Assembly: GCA_963835855.1 (NCBI GenBank) | Contig: CAWIHA010000010.1 | Span: forward strand, 14,881-78,880 | Direction of reading: 5' to 3' | Source: CAWIHA01 sp963835855 | GTDB taxonomy: Bacteria > Acidobacteriota > Terriglobia > Bryobacterales > Bryobacteraceae | DNA length: 64,000 nt | Program-made: the position numbers and the translations under genes | Shown here: positions 7,921-16,290 of the stretch, in pieces | Layout: every line of letters starts with the position of its first letter | How positions within the stretch are numbered: the first letter of the stretch is position 1 | Notes under the pieces: model-generated | Told to the model about the DNA's origin: nothing | What the model saw: the letters and a program-made list of their open reading frames with translations, nothing else | The model's database searches: none

Positions 7921-9276
7921 CTAGAGCCGGTGTCCCATCATCTCGGGCAGTTTCAGCTTGCCGAGTCTCTTCCCCAGGAACCCGCCGGAGAAACTCTTCA
8001 TCATCTTCCGCATTTGCGAGTACTGCTTGAGCAACTGATTGACTTCCTGCACCGTGGTTCCGCTGCCGCGGGCGATCCGCCGCCGCCGGGAACCGTTGAG
8101 AATCATGTGGTTCGCTCGCTCCTTCAGCGTCATCGAATCGATGATCGCCACCACGCGCGTGATCTGACCCTCTTCCACCTTGACGTTCTTCAGATCCTTC
8201 AGCGGCCCGATCTGCGGCATCATCGAGAGAATCGACTCGAGCGGGCCCAGCTTTCGGAGCTGCCGGATCTGGTCGCGAAAATCTTCGAGCGTAAAATCGT
8301 TTTCGGCGAGCTGGCGCTCGATCGCCTCGGTCGTTTTCTGGCCGATCTGCTGCTCGACCTTCTCGATGATCGAGAGCATGTCGCCCATGCCGAGGATCCG
8401 CGACGCGGCGCGGTCGGGATGAAACGGCTCGAGCGCGTCGAACTTCTCGCCGACGCCCACGAACTTCAGCGGCTGGCCCGTCACCGCCCGGATAGAGAGC
8501 GCAGCGCCGCCGCGAGCATCACCATCCATCTTGGTGAGAATCACGCCGGTGATGCCAAGCCGCTGGTGAAATTCATAGGCGGATTTCACCGCGTCCTGGC
8601 CGGTCATCGCGTCGGCTACGAACAGGATTTCGGCCGGCGCAACCAGATCTTTCAACTGCCGCAGCTCCGCCATCAGATCGTCATCAATGTGCAAACGCCC
8701 CGCGGTATCGACCAGCAGCACGTCTTTTCCGCTGTTGACCGTTTCGCGCCGCGCGGCGCGCGCCAGCTCGGCCGGCGTCGTCTCTTGCGGCGCGCCAGCA
8801 TAAACCGGCAACTTGATCTGGCGGCCGATCACGCTCAACTGCTCACGCGCCGCGGGCCGGTACACGTCCACCGAAACCATCAGCGGGCTGTGGCCGCTTT
8901 TGGAAAGCCAGCGCGCCAGCTTGCCCGTGGTGGTCGTCTTGCCCGAACCTTGCAAGCCGACGATGAACATAACCGTGGGCGGCTCATTCGCAAAGCGCAG
9001 CTTCGATTGGGTGCTGCCGAGGATTTTGATCAGTTCCTCCTGCACGATTTTGACAACCTGCTGCGTGGGCGAGAGCGCGGTAAGAACGTCTTCACCCATT
9101 GCCTTTTGCTTGATGTTCTCGAGGAGCTCTTTCACGACGCGAAAGTGCACGTCGGCCTCGAGCAGCGCCACGCGGATCTCGCGCAGCGCGGCCTCCATGT
9201 TGGCCGCGGTCAGCCTGCCTTCGCCGCGAAGGTTCTTGAAGACGCGTTGCAGTTTTTCGGATAGGTTTTCAAACAT
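7921..9276 (-). CDS. ffh: Signal recognition particle protein (SRP54/Ffh)
   Basis: GTPase that binds 4.5S RNA and signal sequences and targets ribosomes to FtsY and SecYEG. 451 aa. N domain first, then the G domain with GLQGSGKTTTTGKLA (P-loop), DVYRPAAREQL, DTAGRLHIDD (G3) and TKMDGDARGG (G4), then the Met-rich M domain with SRRRRIARGSG and MRKMMKSF. First gene of the operon running through rpsP to rnhB. A perfect TATAAT (minus strand, 9345-9350) lies about 70 bases upstream, without an obvious -35. Confidence 0.98.
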   Translation of the reverse strand: MFENLSEKLQRVFKNLRGEGRLTAANMEAALREIRVALLEADVHFRVVKELLENIKQKAMGEDVLTALSPTQQVVKIVQEELIKILGSTQSKLRFANEPPTVMFIVGLQGSGKTTTTGKLARWLSKSGHSPLMVSVDVYRPAAREQLSVIGRQIKLPVYAGAPQETTPAELARAARRETVNSGKDVLLVDTAGRLHIDDDLMAELRQLKDLVAPAEILFVADAMTGQDAVKSAYEFHQRLGITGVILTKMDGDARGGAALSIRAVTGQPLKFVGVGEKFDALEPFHPDRAASRILGMGDMLSIIEKVEQQIGQKTTEAIERQLAENDFTLEDFRDQIRQLRKLGPLESILSMMPQIGPLKDLKNVKVEEGQITRVVAIIDSMTLKERANHMILNGSRRRRIARGSGTTVQEVNQLLKQYSQMRKMMKSFSGGFLGKRLGKLKLPEMMGHRL

Positions 9277-9344
9277 TGATCGGGGCCCAAACTGCTGGAC
9301 TCGGTGGGATCCGACACACTACCACATACTCAGGCAGTGAATTC

Positions 9345-9350
9345 ATTATA
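9345..9350 (-). promoter_or_regulatory. Candidate -10 element upstream of ffh
   Basis: Minus-strand TATAAT, about 70 bases before the ffh start. No good -35 hexamer is seen 16-18 bases further upstream, so this is a weak prediction. The rest of the 227-base gap (9277-9503) shows no gene. Confidence 0.35.
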
Positions 9351-9503
9351 GGATAAGTGGGCGCCTGGCCGCGGAGCAGGTGGTGTATCTTAAAGCTGCG
9401 CGGAAGGGCCCCGCCAACCTCTCTACGGCAGGCATCGAGCAAAGCGGGCTCCGGCGGAGGGCCACTTTCACCGTGCCGCCGCCGGAGCACGTGGGAATCG
9501 GAG

Positions 9504-11477
9504 CTACCGTGCTGGCATCGCCCCTGCTGGCGCGCTAATCATGTTTGTCTCTTCCCCTGCGATTTCGATCATTCGCGGCGCGTGCTGGATGAGATCTTGC
9601 GCATTCTTGGGGACGAACGCGAATTGAAAGACCACCGTCAGCTCGTCCTGCTTGAGGTTGCCGGCGAGCTCTTTGTAACCAAACTTCCATTGATCTAGCT
9701 TATAAGCAGTCGGCTCGTCGAGTTGCCGCATGGCCTCGTCCCGCGCCGTCTCGAAGCTCTTGACGCTAATAACGGCGCCCGGCTTGCCGATCGGCCGCCA
9801 TACGCGAGAGGCGTTGAGCACTTGACCGCTGTTGCTCATGGCGATCTTAAGCACACCGCCCGGCCCAAGGACATCGATGCGGTTTCCGCCCACTTCGATT
9901 TGACGCCGCTGGGTCACAACAACGCCCTTTTGACCTTGCTGGACATCGCCCGGTTTTCCGCCGATAGGCATGCTCGCCGTCAGCAGGCGGGTGACGGAAG
10001 CTGCGCCGAGGTCGTTGCCGTCCCAGCCGAGTTCATGGATCAGGCTCGTTGCACGCGCCAGATAGGCCGGGTCTTCCAGCTTGGCTTCAGCCGGCGACGG
10101 CCGCTGCTCCGTAGAGAGGTAGAGCGCTCCGCTGAGGGGTTCGGCACGCACCTGCGCCTTCGCTCCGGCGAAGGCGGCGAATTCCGTAACGGCCACTTTG
10201 CCACCGCGCAAGTCTAGCATCTTCAGCCGGGGCGGAATTGCGGCCGCGGCCAAGTAGTACTTTGGCAGTGTCTTCGGGATTGTAAATGGGCTAGGGACAG
10301 CAGCCTTGCCCGATCCAGACGCCCACAGCGCATAGTAGTACGTGCTTCCGGAAGTGTTCGGCTGTACGGTGAACGTTTTATCCGTGAAGAGGGGGGTGGT
10401 CGAGATGTCCGGCCCGCCCATCGTGATGCACAGGGGCACCACGCCGGATTCCACGTCACCGAGGCCCTGAATGAAGGAGTCCGCTACATCCGCTCCGCCG
10501 TAAAAATTCTGCCAGATGCTGTTGACGTTGTCTTCGTGACAGTAAGCCAACGTCGAAACACCGCATGCCATGCGAAGATCGGGCGTCAGCGCCGGTCCCC
10601 ATCGTTGGAACACGTTGCGCATGCTGGCGGAGTCCGCGCCGCCTGTGAAGTTCTGCGGGCAATTATAATCCGTGCCTCCGCCTCCATCTGAGCACTGCGG
10701 ACCATGGGCGAAAACCTCGCAAGAACACTGCCAGTAGTAGCGCAAGATTCCTCCTTGCATGACGTTGGCAAGCTTCACGTCGGGCTGAGACGCCGTGTCC
10801 CCCAAGCTGCACCAGAGGTTCGGGTTCCCGTGCCCGGCGTAGAAGAAGAGCATCGTCGTATCGATCCCGTCAACGGGATCGATGTCGCTACCCGTAGACG
10901 TGAGCGTTTTGTCGTAATAAAACTTCGATGTATTGGTCAAGCCAACGTGGATATGCCTCTTGGTCCAGTTGTCCGGAGCGTGATTGGCGGCCTGGACCTG
11001 GCCATTCATATCCGTGCCGAAGAGAAATTCATTGGCGGTTTGCAAGTGCCAATCGGTATTGCCGTGCGCGGCAATCGCACTCAACGGGGGATTGCAACGG
11101 ATTTCGAAACCGGCCTCATTGGATGTAAAGGGAACCGCCCCTAGGATCTTGGTGGCCTCCCAGCCCTTGTAATAAGGGAGCGGAGTTCCGCCCAGCGTCC
11201 AGGTAGTGGACACGTTTTGGGTACCCGCTTTCTTAAACACGAGCGTCTTTGTAATCGTGTCGATCGCGCCGTCGCTGCGCGTGAAGATGTACTTCACCTT
11301 GCCAGGGCCGTTCGTCGTGACCGTTCCGGTGAACGTGATGACGGCTGGACAGCCGCCTCGATAGTCCGCTGGTGTGGCATTCAATACCGCTTTGGTGACC
11401 TTCGCATGAGCAGCCGTAGCGCCAATGGCTAGAAGCGCGCAGGAGCACAGGAGATAGGTCGGTGTGTAACGCTGCAT
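9504..11477 (-). CDS. Large secreted protein with Ig-like domain and caspase-like His/Cys motifs
   Basis: 657 aa with a signal peptide (cut probably after TAAHA, about residue 25). Residues 26-100 look like a beta-sandwich (CPAVITFTGTVTTNGPG, then YIFTRSDG). The next region has a hydrophobic strand ending in a His, MLFFYAGHGNPN (His216), and later a Cys cluster, YYWQCSCEVFAHGP (Cys251, Cys253). That order (strand-GHG, then strand-Cys) is the pattern of clan CD caspase-fold peptidases, so a protease or a relative is possible; this is inference. The C-terminal 270 residues are not recognised. Strong Shine-Dalgarno (GAGGAGGG) before ATG 11477. Monocistronic. Confidence 0.7.
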   Translation of the reverse strand: MQRYTPTYLLCSCALLAIGATAAHAKVTKAVLNATPADYRGGCPAVITFTGTVTTNGPGKVKYIFTRSDGAIDTITKTLVFKKAGTQNVSTTWTLGGTPLPYYKGWEATKILGAVPFTSNEAGFEIRCNPPLSAIAAHGNTDWHLQTANEFLFGTDMNGQVQAANHAPDNWTKRHIHVGLTNTSKFYYDKTLTSTGSDIDPVDGIDTTMLFFYAGHGNPNLWCSLGDTASQPDVKLANVMQGGILRYYWQCSCEVFAHGPQCSDGGGGTDYNCPQNFTGGADSASMRNVFQRWGPALTPDLRMACGVSTLAYCHEDNVNSIWQNFYGGADVADSFIQGLGDVESGVVPLCITMGGPDISTTPLFTDKTFTVQPNTSGSTYYYALWASGSGKAAVPSPFTIPKTLPKYYLAAAAIPPRLKMLDLRGGKVAVTEFAAFAGAKAQVRAEPLSGALYLSTEQRPSPAEAKLEDPAYLARATSLIHELGWDGNDLGAASVTRLLTASMPIGGKPGDVQQGQKGVVVTQRRQIEVGGNRIDVLGPGGVLKIAMSNSGQVLNASRVWRPIGKPGAVISVKSFETARDEAMRQLDEPTAYKLDQWKFGYKELAGNLKQDELTVVFQFAFVPKNAQDLIQHAPRMIEIAGEETNMISAPAGAMPAR

Positions 11478-12019
11478 GTTACCCTCCTCAGGACATCCTA
11501 GCGCGTATTTTGATGAAAAAACCGTAAGCTCAAGGCTTTAACGCAGGATTCTCCTATTTTTCGCCTTTTGCCTTCAGAGAATGCAAACTCCTCACAAACG
11601 GATTGCACCACAGTCACAAGGAGATTGTATTTTTTTAATGGACTGTGTTATACTCCTGCCAAAGAGATAACTTGCGCTGGCATGGGCTGGGCATCGCGTG
11701 GAGGTGTCATCTCTCCATGGTGCGCCAAGTGCGGGCGTTTGCGCGTTTTGCGACTCTCCCTCCGCTCTAAACCGGCGCAATGCCGTCAGGATCGCGCGCT
11801 AACACTCGTTCAGCCGCTGGCGGAAACGCGAGGGGCAATAGTTCCTGCGCCAGTTCACGGTCGTGATGGACACCAGAGGCGGCAGGCAGAGCGGCCAGCG
11901 GCGCCGGAGCCTGCTCCCCTGCCGCCGCCTCCTACCAGTACGCCTTCTGAATCTCCAATAACGATTCGCGCCTGGTTCCTGCAACCGCGCCTTTGCGCCG
12001 CCGCGCGGCTGGCGCCAGC
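11478..12019 (+). other. 542-base intergenic region with a possible plus-strand promoter
   Basis: Lies between the 5' end of the secreted-protein gene and the 3' end of queA; no convincing gene. On the plus strand TTGTAT (11625-11630), an 18-base spacer and TATACT (11649-11654) resemble a sigma70 promoter, yet no plus-strand gene follows until tsaD at 13212. It could drive a small RNA or be chance. On the minus strand TTGAGC, 17 bases, AAATAC may be the promoter of the secreted-protein gene. Confidence 0.35.
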
Positions 12020-13087
12020 TCAAACAATCAACATGCAGTCGCCATAGGAATAGAACTGGTACCGCGATTCGACCGCGTGCCGGTATGCAGCGAGCACGAA
12101 ATCCTTGCCGGCGAACGCGCAGACCAGCAGCAGCAGACTGCTCCGCGGCAGGTGGAAGTTCGTAAGCATGGCGCCCGTGGCGCGGAACTCGAAGCCAGGA
12201 TAAATATAGAGGGCGGTTTCGCCGCGCGATGGCCCGAGGCCGCCGCCCAGGGCCGCGCTCTCGATGACGCGCACGCTGGTAGTTCCAACCGCGACCAGCC
12301 GCGCAGCCGCGCGAATCTTGGCTGCGTTGTCTTCGGTGATCTCGAAAGATTCAGGATGGAGCCGGTGCTCCTCGACTCGCTTGGCGCGGATCGGCTGAAA
12401 CGTGCCGAATCCGATGTGCAGCGTCACCCGGGCGATCTGGGCGCCCGCGGCGCGGCACTCTTCGAGAACCTCGGGCGAGAAGTGCAGGCCCGCGGTCGGC
12501 GCGGCGACCGAGCCTGGCTGGGCGGCGTAGACGGTTTGGTAGCGTTCGCGATCAAGCGCTTCGTCGGGGCGCTTGATGTAGGGCGGCAACGGGACGTGTC
12601 CGATCTCGTCGAACTTCTCGTAGAGGTCGTCTTGGTAGTCGAATCTGAAGGTCCGCTCGCCGAACGCTCCGCGCGCGACCACTTCGCCTTCGAGGCCGTC
12701 ATCGAATCGTACGCGCTCGCCAATGTGCATCTTGCGGCCGGGATGGACAAGGGCCTGCCAGAGCTTCGGGTCCTCCGCATCCGGCTGGAGCAGAAACACC
12801 TCGACGCGCCCGGTGAGATGCTGCTTGCGCGCCGGATTCTTCTTGCCAACCGGCAGCGCGCGCACGCCTACGCGATGGCCGTAAAGCCGCGCGGGAAACA
12901 CTTTCGAGTCGTTCAGGACCAGGCAGTCGCCCGGGCGGAGAAAACCGGGCAGCTCGCGAAATGCCCGGTCCTCCCAACGCCGCTCGTTCCGATCGAGCAC
13001 CAGCATGCGCGAAGCCGCGCGGTCTTCGAGCGGCCGCTGTGCTATGAGCCCTTCCGGCAGGTGATAATCGAATTCAGAGAGGTCCAT
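12020..13087 (-). CDS. queA: S-adenosylmethionine:tRNA ribosyltransferase-isomerase
   Basis: Transfers the ribosyl part of SAM to preQ1 in tRNA to give epoxyqueuosine. 355 aa. MDLSEFDYHLPEGLIAQRPL is the standard N-terminus; VLNDSKVFPARL, YIKRPDEALDRERYQTVYA, GSVAAPTAGLHFS and TNFHLPRSSLLLLVCAF are family signatures. The start at 13087 fits the family; a longer in-frame reading to 13414 is antisense to tsaD. Divergent from tsaD with about 120 bases between them. Confidence 0.96.
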   Translation of the reverse strand: MDLSEFDYHLPEGLIAQRPLEDRAASRMLVLDRNERRWEDRAFRELPGFLRPGDCLVLNDSKVFPARLYGHRVGVRALPVGKKNPARKQHLTGRVEVFLLQPDAEDPKLWQALVHPGRKMHIGERVRFDDGLEGEVVARGAFGERTFRFDYQDDLYEKFDEIGHVPLPPYIKRPDEALDRERYQTVYAAQPGSVAAPTAGLHFSPEVLEECRAAGAQIARVTLHIGFGTFQPIRAKRVEEHRLHPESFEITEDNAAKIRAAARLVAVGTTSVRVIESAALGGGLGPSRGETALYIYPGFEFRATGAMLTNFHLPRSSLLLLVCAFAGKDFVLAAYRHAVESRYQFYSYGDCMLIV

Positions 13088-13211
13088 GCCCGTTGTGCAG
13101 TAAGACGGTACTTGTGCCCGCTCCCTAACGGCGTGGTTTCGCGCCCTGGCGCCGAGCCGCGAGCGGACAAGCGCGCTGCCGAAGCAGTTCGCGCTTTTTA
13201 GAATAACAGCC

Positions 13212-14294
13212 GTGCGCATACTCGGCATTGAAACTTCGTGCGATGAGACGGCCGCCGCGGTCGTCGAAAACGGCGCGGTTTTTCTATCTTCCGTGGTGGC
13301 GTCGCAACTGGAAACGCACGGCAAGTACGGGGGAGTCGTGCCGGAGCTCGCTTCGCGCGAGCACCTGAGGGCGATCGTTCCGGTAGCGCGCGCCGCGCTC
13401 GAGCAGGCGCACACGGACTATGGAGATCTCGCCGCCATCGCCGTGACAGCGGGCCCCGGCCTAGTCGGCTCGCTGCTGGTCGGCATCACGTACGCCAAAT
13501 CGCTTTGCTACGCGCGCAACTTACCGCTCATTGCCGTGAACCACATCGAAGGGCACATTCAGGCCGTCATTTCTCAAGCCAGCCAGAGCGCCTGCCCGGT
13601 GGAGTATCCGGCGCTGGCGCTGGTCGTAAGCGGCGGTCATACGCACCTGTTCGAAGTGAGCGAGGGCTTCGCTTACCGGCTGCTGGGGCGGACGCGCGAC
13701 GACGCGGCGGGAGAAGCCTTCGACAAGGTCGCCAAGCTGCTCGGCTTCGGCTACCCCGGGGGGCCGGTCATCGACCAGCTCGCGCCTTACGGCGATCCTA
13801 GTGCGGTGCGATTTACCATCGCCCGGATGAAAGGCAACCCGCTCGACTTCAGCTTCAGCGGCTTGAAAACAGCAGTGCTGCGCTGGGTCGAGCAGCGTGA
13901 TATGAGCGCAGAAATCGAGGCGCGGCGCGCGGCGCTGCGCTTGCATCCGCGGCCCACGCTCGAGCAATGGCTAAGCGTGACGCCCCAGGCCACGCTGGAT
14001 CTATTCGCCGGGTTCCAGCGAACCGTAATCGAGGAACTCCTCCGGCGCGCCGCCCGCGCTGCCGAAGACATCCAGGCGCGATCGCTGATCGTCTCCGGAG
14101 GCGTGGCGTGTAACAGCGGGCTGCGCTCCGCCGCCGCTGCGGCTCGCCTCCCCTATCCCGTCTACTTCCCCCCTCCGGCGCTCTCGACCGACAACGCCGC
14201 AATGATCGCGGCGGCGGCGTTTCCGAAATACGAGCACGGCGAATTCGCCGGCCTCGGGCTTGCCGCCAGCGCCAGCCTGCCTCTGGCCAAGTGA
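13212..14294 (+). CDS. tsaD: tRNA N6-adenosine threonylcarbamoyltransferase
   Basis: Transfers threonylcarbamoyl to A37 of ANN-decoding tRNAs with TsaB and TsaE. 360 aa with ASKHA fold. GIETSCDETAAAVV opens the protein; metal-binding His111 and His115 are in NHIEGH; LVVSGGHTHLFEV, GEAFDKVAKLLGFGYPGGP and VSGGVACNSGLR are diagnostic. It begins with GTG at 13212. There is an insertion of roughly 20 residues after LKTAVLRWVEQRD relative to short homologues. Confidence 0.96.
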   Translation: MRILGIETSCDETAAAVVENGAVFLSSVVASQLETHGKYGGVVPELASREHLRAIVPVARAALEQAHTDYGDLAAIAVTAGPGLVGSLLVGITYAKSLCYARNLPLIAVNHIEGHIQAVISQASQSACPVEYPALALVVSGGHTHLFEVSEGFAYRLLGRTRDDAAGEAFDKVAKLLGFGYPGGPVIDQLAPYGDPSAVRFTIARMKGNPLDFSFSGLKTAVLRWVEQRDMSAEIEARRAALRLHPRPTLEQWLSVTPQATLDLFAGFQRTVIEELLRRAARAAEDIQARSLIVSGGVACNSGLRSAAAAARLPYPVYFPPPALSTDNAAMIAAAAFPKYEHGEFAGLGLAASASLPLAK

Positions 14295-14304
14295 TTAGGC
14301 AAAG

Positions 14305-14333
14305 AAAAAGGCCCGGACGTTGCCGCCCGGGCC
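14305..14333 (-). terminator. Intrinsic terminator of chitinase gene 1
   Basis: On the minus strand a GGCCCGG...CCGGGCC stem (arms 14327-14333 and 14310-14316) is followed by TTTTT (14305-14309). It lies about 60 bases past the chitinase stop and separates that gene from the convergent tsaD. Confidence 0.75.
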
Positions 14334-14393
14334 GGAACTTCATCGGGTTCTGTGAGCCGGAGACAGCCGGTCTAACCGGCCGCCCGATCCTTA

Positions 14394-15911
14394 CTAGAAC
14401 CCGTTGAAAATGCTAGAGAACTGGTAATTGCTTTGCGAAATGCCGCTGCACGTGGCCGAGGCGATTCCCGAGCAACCGCCATTGTCGCGTGCCAACGACC
14501 AGAACGACAAACGGTTGATGTAGCTATTGGAGTTCGCGAAGCTCACCAAGGTTTGAGCGTCGCTCAACTGGAAGATCTCCGCGGTATTGTCGTTGACGCC
14601 GATCATCGGGGTAACGCCGATGCCGCTGCTAACCTGGCCATGTGTTGCGCTGGCTGCGTCGGTCGCATCCAACCCCATCTGGCCGCCATTATCGTAATAC
14701 GAACCGTAATCCATCCCCATGACATTGACGGTATTGGGAGTGAATCCGGCCGATTGGCAAGCCTGCACGATGGCCAATTGCGGCGACAGCAGCCCAACGG
14801 GCTCAACCGGGAGTGTCAGCGAGATGGATTTACCCGAATTGGCGCTCTTCAACCCAGCCAGGGCCTGACAAACCACGGTGTTGTTGATGCCGCCTTCGAT
14901 GTCAAAGTCCTGTCCGGCGATACCCGGATAGGCCGTGAACACCGACTGGTACATCGCTTGCACCTGGCTCGCGGTAGTGCAGGAGCTCTGTATCGAGCCC
15001 ATCGCGCCGCCCCAGGAGATGATGACCGAAACTCCCTCGGATTCGAGCGCGCTGATCGCGGAGGCGACAGTGGTTCCATTGGGGAAAGTAGCGCTCGACA
15101 CCGAACCGCCCATTCCGCCCCAAGTGGCAACGCAACCGCCATCCACGAGGAACGCCAAAGTAATAGCGTGCAGACCGGCTGACGAAGCCATGCTCGCAAC
15201 CGTCGAGCCGATGCCCAGGCTGATGTCCATATAGGGAGCGAACATCTTGCCACCACCGCCACCGCCGCCACCACCACCTGTGGAGGTTGGAGTCGCAGTT
15301 GCAGTGCGAGTCGGCGTCGGTGTTGCTCCACTGCCTGAGCAACTGCCGTCCGAAATCCAGGGCTTGCCGCTGCCGGCAGGCCCGCTATTGGTGTCCGGTT
15401 CAGAACCCTGGCTCCAGAAGGCAGCCGTATAGTTCACGCCGTTGTAGCTGACCGTCGCGCCACCGTTGTACGCCGTGGTGGAGCTCCAGGCCGGATAGCA
15501 AGACCCGCCGCCGCCCGTCGAAGTCGGGGTCGCGGTCGCAGTCCGCGTCGCCGTGCCGGTCGCGGTTCGCGTCGCCGTGCCGGTCCGCGTTGCAGTCCCG
15601 GTCGCAGTTCGCGTCGCGGTACCGGTTGCGGTCCGCGTCGCCGTCGCCGTGGGGCCACTGGTGCACGTGCCGACTAGCGACCAACCACCCGGCCAGTCAA
15701 TCGGGTCCCAGTTGGGTGCGGCGTTATTATTTGCCTGAAGGCATTTGTATTCCGAGCCTTGGTAGGTAACCAGTTCACCCACCGTATAATTACCGCCAGC
15801 GACCCAGGCGGTCACGCCTGAGCAGTTAACTGAGGCCGCGGATGCGACTGCTAACAAGAGCAGCAGCACACCGAGCACACTCAGCACAAGCAAGGGTGTT
15901 CTTTTCTTCAT
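14394..15911 (-). CDS. Secreted GH18 chitinase-like protein with two CBM5/12 chitin-binding domains
   Basis: 505 aa. Signal peptide (MKKRTPLLVLSVLG..., cut near AASA, residue 26), a CBM5/12-type domain (about 27-84), a T/A/R linker (about 87-132), a second CBM5/12 (about 138-191), a T/A and poly-Gly linker (195-221), then a compact GH18 barrel. GQDFDIEGG (333-341) matches DxDxE, with Glu339 as catalytic acid. VSVIISWGG is the other GH18 strand. The start at 15911 has GGAGA just upstream. The first 82 residues are nearly identical to the next gene, but the catalytic domain is a different, smaller GH18 type. Confidence 0.88.
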   Translation of the reverse strand: MKKRTPLLVLSVLGVLLLLLAVASAASVNCSGVTAWVAGGNYTVGELVTYQGSEYKCLQANNNAAPNWDPIDWPGGWSLVGTCTSGPTATATRTATGTATRTATGTATRTGTATRTATGTATRTATATPTSTGGGGSCYPAWSSTTAYNGGATVSYNGVNYTAAFWSQGSEPDTNSGPAGSGKPWISDGSCSGSGATPTPTRTATATPTSTGGGGGGGGGGKMFAPYMDISLGIGSTVASMASSAGLHAITLAFLVDGGCVATWGGMGGSVSSATFPNGTTVASAISALESEGVSVIISWGGAMGSIQSSCTTASQVQAMYQSVFTAYPGIAGQDFDIEGGINNTVVCQALAGLKSANSGKSISLTLPVEPVGLLSPQLAIVQACQSAGFTPNTVNVMGMDYGSYYDNGGQMGLDATDAASATHGQVSSGIGVTPMIGVNDNTAEIFQLSDAQTLVSFANSNSYINRLSFWSLARDNGGCSGIASATCSGISQSNYQFSSIFNGF

Positions 15912-16116
15912 TCGATCTCCAGAAAACAAGGTATTCTTTCGAGGAGCGGACGCAACGTTCCGCTGTCCGCGGACAATGCTAACGAGTGTCCGATTGAGGC
16001 GAGTATACATCCTTTTGAATCATCTGTTAAGTCCTGATTACATTAAGCCCTGAAAATGGTACCCGGCATGGTCCACCGGGGCTAGGCCGGACCGTGTGGC
16101 ACGCTGCTTTGGCAGG
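15912..16116 (-). repeat. Duplicated chitinase control region, copy 1
   Basis: About 205 bases upstream of chitinase 1, nearly identical to 18592-18795 upstream of chitinase 2, with one 1-base indel. It includes the promoter, the leader hairpin and a conserved block further upstream (CACCGGGGCTAGG at 16074-16086 and TGTGGCA at 16095-16101). Beyond 16116 the two flanks no longer match. The repeat continues into the coding sequence (signal peptide and first chitin-binding domain). Confidence 0.85.
16002..16030 (-). promoter_or_regulatory. Promoter of chitinase gene 1
   Basis: Minus strand TTAACA (16025-16030), 17-base spacer, TATACT (16002-16007). Near-consensus sigma70 spacing. Leader of about 85 bases with a GCGGAC/GTCCGC hairpin precedes the ATG. 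The same arrangement is repeated before chitinase gene 2. Confidence 0.7.
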
Positions 16117-16220
16117 CGTAGGAAAGCAAGACGGCTTGGATGTGCGGGGCGGATCAGGCCGTCCCCCTTTTCCGATGATTCCGGTTTCTCACTGACCGCG
16201 ACCTTTGCTGGTTGCGCAGA

Positions 16221-16270
16221 CAAAAAGAGACCGCCGCGCGATCTCCTCTAATTTGGAAACTGCGCGGCGG
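16221..16270 (-). terminator. Intrinsic terminator of chitinase gene 2
   Basis: Minus-strand perfect 9-bp stem CCGCCGCGC/GCGCGGCGG (arms 16262-16270 and 16231-16239) with a 22-base loop, followed by TCTCTTTTTG. It lies about 20 bases past the stop of chitinase 2 and insulates the downstream copy. Confidence 0.8.
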
Positions 16271-16290
16271 TGTTTGTGGTGGAAGGGCGA

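Noticed and set aside
7879..9264. Long plus-strand open frame opposite ffh
   Set aside because: Antisense shadow of a certain gene (SRP54), with Arg/His-rich composition typical of such frames. The same applies to long frames opposite guaB, glnE and queA.
15912..16116. A cyclic-di-GMP (GEMM) or other riboswitch upstream of the chitinases
   Set aside because: The conserved GCAAAGC/GACGCAAA core and tetraloop receptor of GEMM are absent, and a good sigma70 promoter lies downstream of the conserved block, so the block is probably not in the transcript.
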